From an uncultured Clostridia bacterium (lineage in GTDB: Bacteria > Bacillota > Clostridia > Oscillospirales > Acutalibacteraceae): a DNA stretch of 9,938 bases. The notes below the pieces were generated by a model. That model was not told where the DNA came from. It did not search any database and saw only the letters and a list, made by a program, of their open reading frames with translations. Numbering within the stretch: position 1 is the stretch's first letter; each line of letters opens with the position of its first letter. The stretch is from contig CALWMQ010000048.1 of assembly GCA_944382025.1 (NCBI GenBank), forward strand, positions 1-9,938, in the 5' to 3' direction. Made by a program: the position numbers and the translations under genes. Of this stretch, positions 1 through 6,117 are shown piece after piece.

Positions 1-2
1 AT

Positions 3-203
3 CCATTCACAAAGCTGCCCATTGGCCGGAAGGTTCTCTCATCCATACCGATGCCACAAAAAACAGAGCCTACAACACTGGATAATCCTTTTAGTTATAA
101 GCGCAATATCTCCTTATGCATGGGAAAAATCCAATTGATTCGCAACCAAAAAAATGATCTACCATTTCGGACAAAGAAGCGTAGGTCCTTAAACGGCCAA
201 TGA
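3..203 (+). pseudogene. Possible disrupted N-terminal segment of the GH38 alpha-mannosidase
   Basis: This frame has no stop for 66 codons and ends at TGA 201-203. Its last residues before the stop read RRSLNGQ, which is what GH38 bacterial mannosidases commonly carry just before the YFKEKFG segment. In this window the FKEKFGV part follows at once, but in another frame (from 193). Further upstream a loose match NQKNDLP versus the family's QPDxNLPSGE pattern can be argued, but the rest of the frame does not look like GH38. The family's HLDPxW zinc-ligand motif would lie before base 1. I read this as the same gene continued across one or more frameshifts, caused either by pseudogene decay or by sequencing errors at a contig end. 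The assignment is tentative. Confidence 0.35.
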
Positions 204-2373
204 GATATTTAAGGAAAAATTCGGCGTTACGGCAAAAGTAGGGTACAATGTTGATTCCTTCGGCCACAACGGTATGCTCCCTCAGATCCTGAAGAAATCC
301 GGTATGTCGGGGTACATTTTTATGCGGCCCGATGAAGCCGAAAGCGCTACTGGAAGCAACATCCCTGAAGATCTGTTCGTGTGGGAAGCACCTGACGGCA
401 GTCAGGTGCTGGCTGCCAGAATCTGCTATTGCTACAATGGCTATACCACCCTTCCGGAGGAAGAATGCTTACCCGGAATGCATTCCGCCGCCTCAAAAGC
501 CCTGATCCTTCAGAAACGAGCGGCCGCCAAAGGATATCCCTATTTCAGCTTCTACGGGATCGGCAATCACGGCGGTGGCCCAACCATCCGGGAACTTACC
601 TGTCTGGAAGAGATACTCAAAGACAACCCTGAGATTGTTTACGCATCTCCCAGTGACTTGTTTGATGACATTGCGGGAACCGAAATTGAGAAAAAGCTTC
701 CTCACCTTCGTGCCGATCTCCAGCACCATGCCAGTGGCTGCTATTCTGCCAACGCCGCCATAAAACAGGCAAACCGCCGGGCCGAAAATGAACTGGTGGC
801 CGCGGAGACACTGGATACCATGGCCGGCATCCTTACCCACAACAAATTCGGCAGTGAAAAACTCAAGGACGCCTGGAAAAAAGTGATGTTCAACCAGTTC
901 CACGATGTCCTCGCCGGATGCAGCATCAAGCCCGCGTATACCGATGCTTTAAACGCTTTGGGTTCCGCCAGGGATACCGCCGCCGAACAGCTGGAGCTGG
1001 CTGCCCAGCACATCTCCTGGAACATCGGTACCACCCGTATACTGGATGGACCGGCTTCCCAGAAAACCGGCTGGATCCTGTGGGAGAAGGAAGGAGAAGG
1101 CTCCCCTGTAGTAGTGTTCAACCCGCATTCCTTCCCCATAGAGACCATGGTCCAGATCAATATCAGTGGCATCAGCCTGAAGGATGAAAACGGTACCCCC
1201 GTTCCCTGCCAGCATGTGCGCGGCTATCAGACCAACGGCGGTGACCTGTTCAATACCATTTTCCCCGCCCAAATCCCCGCTTTCGGCTATGCCTGCTATT
1301 ACATATACAGGGAAGCGATCCAGATCGACGTTCCCGCCTATCTCAAAGCCGGTGCGGATTTCCTGGAAAACGATTTCCTGCGCGTTGAATTCAGCAAGGA
1401 GGCGGGCGGCATTACCCGTTTCTATGACAAACAAACCGGCACCGATCTCGCCGGAGGAGTTTTGTCCCGCCCGGTGGTGATCGATGATGAAGCGTCGGAT
1501 ACCTGGGCCCATGGCGTCTTCACCTTTGACCAGGATATAGGCTGCTTTGCCTGCACCGATATCAGTTTGACGGAGGAAGGGCCCCTGCGGGTTGCTCTTC
1601 AGCTGACCTTCCAATACAAGGATTCTACCCTTGTGCAGAAATATATGCTCTGTGCGGGGGAACGGGAACTGAAGGTGGACTGCGCCCTGGATTTTCATGA
1701 AAAGCATAAAATCCTCAAGCTGTCTTTCCCGCTCCAGTCCCCGTCCTGCAAGGCTGTCTACTCCATGCCCTATGGCTTCATAGAAAAGGTCTGCGACGGC
1801 AAGGAGGAGCCCGGTCAGGAATGGGTCGCGGTGATTGATGAGGCTAGCCGCCGGGGGCTCGCCCTTACCAATGATTCCAAGTACAGCTTTTCCGTCAAAG
1901 GCAATGATCTGCGTATGATTGCGGCCCGCAGCGCTATGTATGCTGACCACTATGGCCAGCGGGACGGCCAGGGAGAATACTTGGATCAGGGACGGACTGA
2001 TTTTTCCTACAGCCTGCTGGCGCATAACCAGGCTGATGCTTCCCATACGGTAAAAAGTGCCGCCCTCCTTAACCAGGCTCCCCATATTGTTGTGGAAACC
2101 CACCACAAAGGCAGCCTCCCCCCACGTTTCAGCGGCATCCAGATCTCGGCAGAAAATGTGATCTGCAAGGTTTTCAAGCCCGCGGAGGATGGCAATGGCT
2201 ATATCGCGCGGTTCTTTGAATGCGCCGGTGTCAAAACCTCTGTCAAGGCCAATATTATGCTGCTCGGCTCTGAAATCAGCTTCGATATCGGGCCTCAGGA
2301 AATCAAAACCCTGCTGATTCAGCCCAACACCAGCGAATACCGTGAAGTGGCGCTCACTGAATGGGACCTGTAG
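193..2373 (+). CDS. Alpha-mannosidase, glycoside hydrolase family 38, N-terminus missing or frameshifted
   Basis: GH38 enzymes are retaining, zinc-dependent alpha-mannosidases; bacterial ones trim alpha-mannosides from glycans, usually in the cytoplasm, and no signal peptide can be judged here. The open frame begins after TAA 190-192 and reads FKEKFGVTAKVGYNVDSFGHNG before the first ATG at 274, so that ATG is internal. The Asp of VDSFGHN (codon 253-255) corresponds to the GH38 catalytic nucleophile and zinc ligand. Counting from ATG 274, other family marks are GYIFMRPDE (13-21), GIGNHGGGPT (95-104), GCYSANAAIKQANRRAENEL (155-174) and FNQFHDVLAGC (206-216), where His210-Asp211 match the second zinc-binding cluster. 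A long beta-rich C-terminal region follows, ending with the family-like GPQEIKTLLI. There are 727 open codons, against about 800-1050 for full-length relatives. The region between 193 and 274 has no ATG, GTG or TTG, so no usable start and no HLDPxW motif are present. A protein started at 274 would lack the nucleophile and should be inactive. A single-stop reading error or true decay are both possible; the remaining 700 codons are intact. Confidence 0.88.
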   Translation, partial: TANEIFKEKFGVTAKVGYNVDSFGHNGMLPQILKKSGMSGYIFMRPDEAESATGSNIPEDLFVWEAPDGSQVLAARICYCYNGYTTLPEEECLPGMHSAASKALILQKRAAAKGYPYFSFYGIGNHGGGPTIRELTCLEEILKDNPEIVYASPSDLFDDIAGTEIEKKLPHLRADLQHHASGCYSANAAIKQANRRAENELVAAETLDTMAGILTHNKFGSEKLKDAWKKVMFNQFHDVLAGCSIKPAYTDALNALGSARDTAAEQLELAAQHISWNIGTTRILDGPASQKTGWILWEKEGEGSPVVVFNPHSFPIETMVQINISGISLKDENGTPVPCQHVRGYQTNGGDLFNTIFPAQIPAFGYACYYIYREAIQIDVPAYLKAGADFLENDFLRVEFSKEAGGITRFYDKQTGTDLAGGVLSRPVVIDDEASDTWAHGVFTFDQDIGCFACTDISLTEEGPLRVALQLTFQYKDSTLVQKYMLCAGERELKVDCALDFHEKHKILKLSFPLQSPSCKAVYSMPYGFIEKVCDGKEEPGQEWVAVIDEASRRGLALTNDSKYSFSVKGNDLRMIAARSAMYADHYGQRDGQGEYLDQGRTDFSYSLLAHNQADASHTVKSAALLNQAPHIVVETHHKGSLPPRFSGIQISAENVICKVFKPAEDGNGYIARFFECAGVKTSVKANIMLLGSEISFDIGPQEIKTLLIQPNTSEYREVALTEWDL

Positions 2374-2484
2374 GACCAGCCGCTGCCACCGGAAATCTTG
2401 TGACTCCCCGCAGCACGGCGGTTCTTGATGTCAAAGGTACATGGTGAAAAAGGGCAACCTTTGGCTCCCACCCGAAAAAATATA

Positions 2485-2516
2485 GGAGCAAGCCCCCCAT
2501 CTTGGGATCATGCTCC
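2485..2516 (-). terminator. Weak inverted repeat, possible minus-strand terminator
   Basis: GGAGCA (2485-2490) is complementary to TGCTCC (2511-2516), with an inner CCCA/TGGG pairing around a three-base loop. Read on the minus strand, the stem is followed by TATATTTTTT (2484 down to 2475), as expected of an intrinsic terminator, although the U-run starts four bases after the stem. There is no recognised minus-strand gene for it to end, so it may be bidirectional or fortuitous. Confidence 0.25.
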
Positions 2517-2595
2517 CGGTTAACATGGTTGAAGGTGTCCCTGTACACTGTGTGGAACCTATTGGTCTCCCGATACGTATAAAACAAGGTTTCTC

Positions 2596-2643
2596 TGAAG
2601 CGGCGGCCGGGTAAACCGGCTGCCGCTTCACGGTTGTTTTTGC
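2596..2643 (+). terminator. Intrinsic terminator after the mannosidase gene
   Basis: A 15-bp GC-rich stem (2596-2610 with 2616-2630, one G-U pair, five-base loop GTAAA) is followed by CGGTTGTTTTTGCC. The T-rich tract starts four to five bases past the stem, so the U-run is a little distant but the stem is very strong. It lies 222 bp after the mannosidase stop and before the MATE promoter, so it would isolate the two transcription units. Confidence 0.75.
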
Positions 2644-2786
2644 CATATCGCCCCACAATGTTTCATCACTCGTCTTTTCTAAACAAAAAAGGATGTTTCC
2701 ATGCAAGGGATACATCCTCTTCCCTTTGAATGGTTGCAATACTTGTTTGACCTATTGCTTGCCACCTAATTAACCCCTCCAAGAGC

Positions 2787-2816
2787 TTGACTTTTCCCCG
2801 CCGGGTATGCTATGAT
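2787..2816 (+). promoter_or_regulatory. Sigma-A-type promoter with extended -10 for the MATE gene
   Basis: TTGACT (2787-2792) and TATGAT (2811-2816) are separated by 18 bp, and the -10 is preceded by TGC (2808-2810), the extended -10 signature. Transcription would start near 2823, giving a leader of about 90 nt before the GTG start at 2912. That leader is almost entirely occupied by the hairpin at 2829-2886. Confidence 0.7.
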
Positions 2817-2828
2817 AATCCCGCTGAA

Positions 2829-2886
2829 AAAGGCTATATATTTTTTCTGTTTTCTGAGTCATAAACAGAGAAGATATATGGCCTTT
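2829..2886 (+). promoter_or_regulatory. 24-bp leader hairpin upstream of the MATE transporter gene
   Basis: Arms 2829-2852 and 2863-2886 pair along all 24 positions: 21 Watson-Crick pairs and three G-U pairs (2835/2880, 2842/2873, 2845/2870), with a ten-base loop at 2853-2862. All three departures from perfect symmetry are T on the left and G on the right, which keeps the RNA stem intact while breaking DNA symmetry; this favours a function as RNA. The stem is AU-rich except for the GGC/GCC at its base and is followed by CTTTTGTAT, so it could be a weak intrinsic attenuator, or a fold that controls access to the ribosome binding site (see the alternative pairing at 2882-2901). The trigger is unknown. 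Confidence 0.6.
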
Positions 2887-2901
2887 CTTTTGTATGAAAG
2901 G
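2882..2901 (+). promoter_or_regulatory. Alternative hairpin masking the MATE Shine-Dalgarno site
   Basis: CCTTTC (2882-2887) is the exact complement of GAAAGG (2896-2901), separated by eight bases. GAAAGG is the core of the AAAGGA ribosome binding site (2897-2902), nine bases before GTG 2912. CCTTT (2882-2886) is also the base of the large leader hairpin, so the two folds exclude each other: large hairpin formed means ribosome site free; large hairpin open means ribosome site can be hidden. The pairing is seen directly; the switching is inference. Confidence 0.4.
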
Positions 2902-2911
2902 ACGTTTGCCT

Positions 2912-4294
2912 GTGCCTGAATCCATCCAACAGCCTAATAAAATGGGAACCCGCCCGGTTTTCCCTCTGCTTATGTCCATGGCCGCTCCCCCTATCCTCTC
3001 CATGTTTATCCAATCCCTCTATAATATTGTGGACAGCCTCTTTGTGGCCCGGATCAGCACCGATGCCATGAACGCCGTCAACTTCGCCTTCCCTATCCAG
3101 AACCTGATCCTATCCGTAGCGGTTGGGGCTGGCGTCGGTATCAACTCCTATATCGCCCGAAACCTGGGGGCTGGTGACCGGGAGGAAGCCAATAGTACCG
3201 TTACCCACGGGTTGATTCTCTCCAGTATACATGCCCTGCTCTTTATCGTGTTTGGTCTCTTCTGTATTAAACCCTTTTTCCTTTTCTTCACCGACTCCCC
3301 CGATGTACTGGATATGGGCGTCCAATACACCAGTATTGTGGTGTTCTTTTCCTTCGGCACCATTTTCCACATTGCTATTGAAAAAATCTTTCAAGCCATG
3401 GGTATGATGATTATCCCTATGATCCTCCAAGGGGTCGGCGCTATTATCAATATTATATTGGATCCTATCTTTATTTTCGGCTGGGGCTTTGTCCCGGCTA
3501 TGGGCATTCGAGGTGCCGCTATCGCTACCATTATCGGCCAGATCAGCGCTATGGCCTTATCTATGCTCCTGTTTTTCGGTAAACGGCATGAGGTCCGCGC
3601 CAAATTCCGTCATTTTCGTTTTTCCTTCCGCATTGTCCGGAAAATCTACGCGGTAGGTATTCCTTCCGCTATTATGACCGCCTTAGCATCGGTATTGGTT
3701 CTGGGCCTTAACGCCCTGCTGGTCAAAATATCCGATACCGCCGTCTGGGTGTTCGGCATTTACTTCAAGCTCCAAACCTTTGTCTATATGCCCTCCAGCG
3801 GCCTGGTACAGGGTGCCCGTCCCCTCTTCGGGTTCAACTACGGCGCCCGTGACCGTTACCGGGTAATGTCCGTATTAAAATACAGCCTACTGGTTGTCGG
3901 CGGCATTATGGCGGTAGGCACCCTGCTGTTCCTGGCATTCCCGGAGGCCATCCTCCGCCTGTTCAACGCCACTCCCGACGCCATCGGTATCGGTGTCCCT
4001 GCCCTGCGGATTATCTGCCTGAGCTATCTGGTCAGTTCCGTAGGTGTGGTGCTCTCCTCCCTCTTTGAATCCCTGGGCAAGGGTGTACAAAGTCTGTCTA
4101 TTTCCCTGCTGCGCCAGTTTCTCATCACCCTTCCCCTTTCCTATGCCCTGGCAGGCCCTTTGGGCCTCACCGGCATCTGGATCACCTTCCCTATCGCCGA
4201 AACTGCCGCAGCTATCGTTGCTGTAATTCTCTTGCTCCGCCTGTTGCGGACTGACCCTATCCTGGCAAAGCCCAAACGTTCTTCTTGTTCTTAG
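2912..4294 (+). CDS. MATE family efflux transporter
   Basis: Multidrug and toxic-compound extrusion proteins are inner-membrane antiporters with 12 transmembrane helices that export cationic drugs or metabolites using Na+ or H+ gradients. The sequence shows the N-terminal family signature AAPPILSMFIQSLYNIVDSLFVA, then AFPIQNLILSVAVGAGVGINSYIARNLGAGD, the mid-protein LDPIFIFGWGFVPAMGIRGAAIATIIGQ, and the matching second half with SSGLVQGARPLFGFNYGARD. About 460 aa with dense hydrophobic segments is the usual length for the bacterial NorM/DinF/MepA-like group. I chose GTG 2912 because AAAGGA sits nine bases before it. The in-frame ATG 2894 would add six residues, has no ribosome binding site and overlaps that site. 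The gene has its own promoter and an unusual structured leader, and it is followed within 25 bp by the promoter of the FAD oxidoreductase. The transported substrate cannot be read from the sequence. Confidence 0.93.
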   Translation: MPESIQQPNKMGTRPVFPLLMSMAAPPILSMFIQSLYNIVDSLFVARISTDAMNAVNFAFPIQNLILSVAVGAGVGINSYIARNLGAGDREEANSTVTHGLILSSIHALLFIVFGLFCIKPFFLFFTDSPDVLDMGVQYTSIVVFFSFGTIFHIAIEKIFQAMGMMIIPMILQGVGAIINIILDPIFIFGWGFVPAMGIRGAAIATIIGQISAMALSMLLFFGKRHEVRAKFRHFRFSFRIVRKIYAVGIPSAIMTALASVLVLGLNALLVKISDTAVWVFGIYFKLQTFVYMPSSGLVQGARPLFGFNYGARDRYRVMSVLKYSLLVVGGIMAVGTLLFLAFPEAILRLFNATPDAIGIGVPALRIICLSYLVSSVGVVLSSLFESLGKGVQSLSISLLRQFLITLPLSYALAGPLGLTGIWITFPIAETAAAIVAVILLLRLLRTDPILAKPKRSSCS

Positions 4295-4305
4295 TTTCGC
4301 TTTAT

Positions 4306-4333
4306 TCAATAAATAATTATTGACAATCGATAA
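4306..4333. promoter_or_regulatory. Operator-like palindromes over the oxidoreductase promoter
   Basis: Two overlapping inverted repeats are visible. TCAATAA-N4-TTATTGA (4306-4323) has perfect 7-bp arms and covers the start of the -35 box. TTATTGACAATCGATAA (4317-4333) has TTATnGA/TCnATAA arms and lies over the -35 and spacer. Such placement is typical of repressor sites of the MarR or TetR kind, but no regulator gene is nearby and AT-rich palindromes arise easily by chance. Confidence 0.35.
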
Positions 4334-4348
4334 ATTTGATGCTATGCT
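4320..4348 (+). promoter_or_regulatory. Sigma-A-type promoter for the FAD oxidoreductase gene
   Basis: A perfect TTGACA (4320-4325) is followed after 17 bp by TATGCT (4343-4348), again preceded by TGC (4340-4342) as an extended -10. The start of transcription would fall near 4355, only about a dozen bases before ATG 4367, leaving just the GAGGTGA ribosome site in the leader. Confidence 0.7.
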
Positions 4349-4366
4349 CTCCATGAGGTGAACCTG

Positions 4367-5476
4367 ATGGAGAGCTTTTTTGATACCGAGATTGCCGTGC
4401 TGGGCGCCGGGCCCGCTGGGGCTACTTTCGCCCGGCTGGCAGGGGAAAAACACGCGTTAACTGTCATCGACCGACGCTGTCTGACCAACAATGAAACTAC
4501 GCTTGGAAAATGCTGCGGAGGCCTTCTTTCCCCGGACGCTCAACGCGCTTTGGCATCCCAAGGGTTAACTCTGCCTTTGGATGTGCTGGTCAGCCCCCAA
4601 ATTTTTGCCGTTCATGTCATGGACCTGCCGTCAGGAACACAACAGGCCTATTCCCGTTCCTATGTCAACCTGGATAGACAAAAATTGGACCGGTGGCTGG
4701 TATCCTGTATTCCCAGACATGTGCCTCTTCTGGATCAAACCGTTTGCCTGCATATCAGCCAGGATCAGCAAGGACGTTTCCTCCTGCGCCTGAAAGACCG
4801 GGGCGGGGAAAGCTCTCTCCTGCGTGCCCGCTACCTGGTGGGCGCTGATGGCGCCGCCTCCCTTGTCAGGAGAACTTTTTTCCCAAACCGCCCGATCCGT
4901 CAGTATGTGGCTGTGCAGGAATTGTACCAGGCGGATTCTGTCTCTCCTTTCTTCGGCGCTCTGTTTGATCCCCAGCTGACCGATTGCTATGGATGGCTGA
5001 TTTCCAAAGGCCAACAGCTGTTTCTGGGCGCCGCCTTTCCAAAAGATAAGGTATCCTCCCGCTTTACACAGCTACGGCAGAAACTGGAACAGATTGGCTA
5101 TCGGTTCGGTGCACGGCTAGCCCGGGAAGGATGCCTTGTCTCCCGGCCTGCCGGGCCTTTCGATTTTTGTACCGGTTCCGGCCGTGTTCTGCTTTTAGGC
5201 GAAGCCGCCGGATTTGTCAGCCCTAGTTCCCTCCAGGGAATCAGCTACGCCCTGGACAGCGGCGCTATCCTGGCGGAAGCACTGGATCTGGAAACTCACG
5301 ACCCTGCCGCCAAATATCACCGGGCAACCCTTGCTTTGCGGCGGCAGCTGCTGGGGAAACTGCTGAAATGCCCTTTCCTGTACCAGCCAGCCATCCGAAG
5401 GGCCCTGATGGGTTCCGGTATTTTCAGCCTGCCGGTATCCCAAGCCCCCACCGGCCTTCCTTGGAAATGCCGGTAA
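4367..5476 (+). CDS. FAD-dependent oxidoreductase, geranylgeranyl reductase-like
   Basis: The protein belongs to the flavoprotein group that includes geranylgeranyl reductases and related FAD-dependent dehydrogenases, soluble enzymes that reduce isoprenoid or other double bonds or hydroxylate substrates. Seen in the sequence: the dinucleotide-binding GAGPAG at residues 13-18 with acidic VID at 33-35, KCCGGLLSPDAQ at 48-59 (the position of the Cys-Gly-Gly stretch in geranylgeranyl reductases), YVNLDRQKLDRWL at 99-111, GADG at 159-162, and LLLGEAAGFVSPSSLQGISYAL at 275-296, the second FAD-binding motif. That motif has Glu where most relatives have Asp (GDAAG). At 369 aa it has the usual length. 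I chose ATG 4367 because GAGGTGA lies six bases before it; GTG 4358 is in frame but is part of that ribosome site. No cofactor or isoprenoid gene lies next to it, so the substrate is unknown. The downstream neighbour is convergent. Confidence 0.85.
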   Translation: MESFFDTEIAVLGAGPAGATFARLAGEKHALTVIDRRCLTNNETTLGKCCGGLLSPDAQRALASQGLTLPLDVLVSPQIFAVHVMDLPSGTQQAYSRSYVNLDRQKLDRWLVSCIPRHVPLLDQTVCLHISQDQQGRFLLRLKDRGGESSLLRARYLVGADGAASLVRRTFFPNRPIRQYVAVQELYQADSVSPFFGALFDPQLTDCYGWLISKGQQLFLGAAFPKDKVSSRFTQLRQKLEQIGYRFGARLAREGCLVSRPAGPFDFCTGSGRVLLLGEAAGFVSPSSLQGISYALDSGAILAEALDLETHDPAAKYHRATLALRRQLLGKLLKCPFLYQPAIRRALMGSGIFSLPVSQAPTGLPWKCR

Positions 5477-6117
5477 ACAATGATGGCTCTCCAGGCGGTA
5501 CCCAACTTTTTTTGCAGTCAGCCTCTTGTCCAAGCAGGGCCGTATTGGTCAGGCGGTTCCTTGCGATGCCGGGCTGCAGAGAGAGGCTGTTTTCCACATG
5601 TCCAAGAGAAAAACAGGTTGCGCAGCACAGAGGCTTTAGACGACCATCCCCCCCGAAAGCGACTTCCAGCCGTGCGTGCCGCACCAGCCGGCAAAGTACG
5701 GCAGTCGGGCCGGCGTATTCCATAACCAGCCATGAATGCAGGTGCCAAGGGCCTCATTTCCATCAACTCTTTTTGCCCATATAAATGGTATCATGGCAAT
5801 ACCCTATGCCGGTATAAAATCAGTTCTCCTCCGAATCCCCTGTTCAAGTCTTTGATTCCTCTCCAGCAGTGGAAAAACATCCAAGTGAATCAAAATCAAC
5901 CGGCGTTTCCCAAATGGGTGAACCCATTGGAAAACGCCGGTTGATGATCAGTCGGGGAACCTTTCATTTGCCTTTTATCCCACGGCATAACCGCCAGCTG
6001 TAGTGAAAAACTGCCTGTATACTCTCTTAACATCCTGTTATGGCTACGGGCTCCCCGGAACAGCGTTCCAAGCGCCTCGATATCCAGGTTCGTCCGGATC
6101 TGTATGGCCGGTATCCT
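5477..6117. other. 641-bp intergenic region between convergent genes
   Basis: No frame on either strand resembles a known protein. Minus-strand frames of 80-100 codons at 5424-5766 overlap one another and lack clear ribosome sites, and the plus-strand frame 5732-5944 runs into the large hairpin. The prmC frame stays open for about 75 codons after its stop but contains no start near the beginning. A run of seven C at 5648-5654 region and a run of seven T at 5508-5514 region are present. The only structured element is the hairpin at 5895-5945. The rest could be decayed coding sequence or an unrecognised RNA; I cannot decide. Confidence 0.4.
5892..5945 (-). terminator. Large hairpin, probable terminator of the minus-strand operon
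   Basis: Arms 5895-5918 and 5923-5945 form 22 base pairs around a TGAA loop, with one C-A mismatch (5909/5931) and one bulged A (5914). The outer 14 pairs (ATCAACCGGCGTTT and its complement) are unbroken. On the minus strand the stem ends in GGTTGAT and runs into TTTG, a short U-tract; on the plus strand no T-run follows. It lies about 170 bp past the prmC stop and 420 bp past the oxidoreductase stop, so it most likely ends the prmC transcript and may also block reading from the other side. Confidence 0.6.

Larger units (their letters stand above)
2374..2786. other. Intergenic region without a recognised gene
   Basis: The interval after the mannosidase stop up to the MATE promoter holds no frame I can recognise as a protein. 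Overlapping frames of about 100 codons exist on the minus strand (2354-2739), but they have no convincing ribosome binding site, no family resemblance, and overlap each other. What can be supported is a terminator hairpin at 2596-2643 and a weaker inverted repeat at 2485-2516. The rest is unassigned. Confidence 0.5.

Noticed and set aside
949..2106. Long minus-strand open frame (385 codons) opposite the mannosidase
   Set aside because: It lies entirely antisense to a clear GH38 coding sequence, has no family resemblance and reflects codon bias of the real gene.
2354..2739. Two minus-strand frames of about 100 codons in the gap after the mannosidase
   Set aside because: They overlap each other, have no good ribosome sites and no recognisable motifs, and they cover the plus-strand terminator hairpin.
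2894..2911. ATG 2894 as the MATE start
   Set aside because: It has no upstream ribosome site and overlaps the AAAGGA that correctly serves GTG 2912.
4358..4366. GTG 4358 as the oxidoreductase start
   Set aside because: This GTG is part of the GAGGTGA ribosome site for ATG 4367 and would lie only about three bases after the predicted transcript start.
5840..5895. tRNA-like fragment on the minus strand (TTCAA- and GGATTC-like pieces)
   Set aside because: No acceptor stem or anticodon arm could be built around these pieces.
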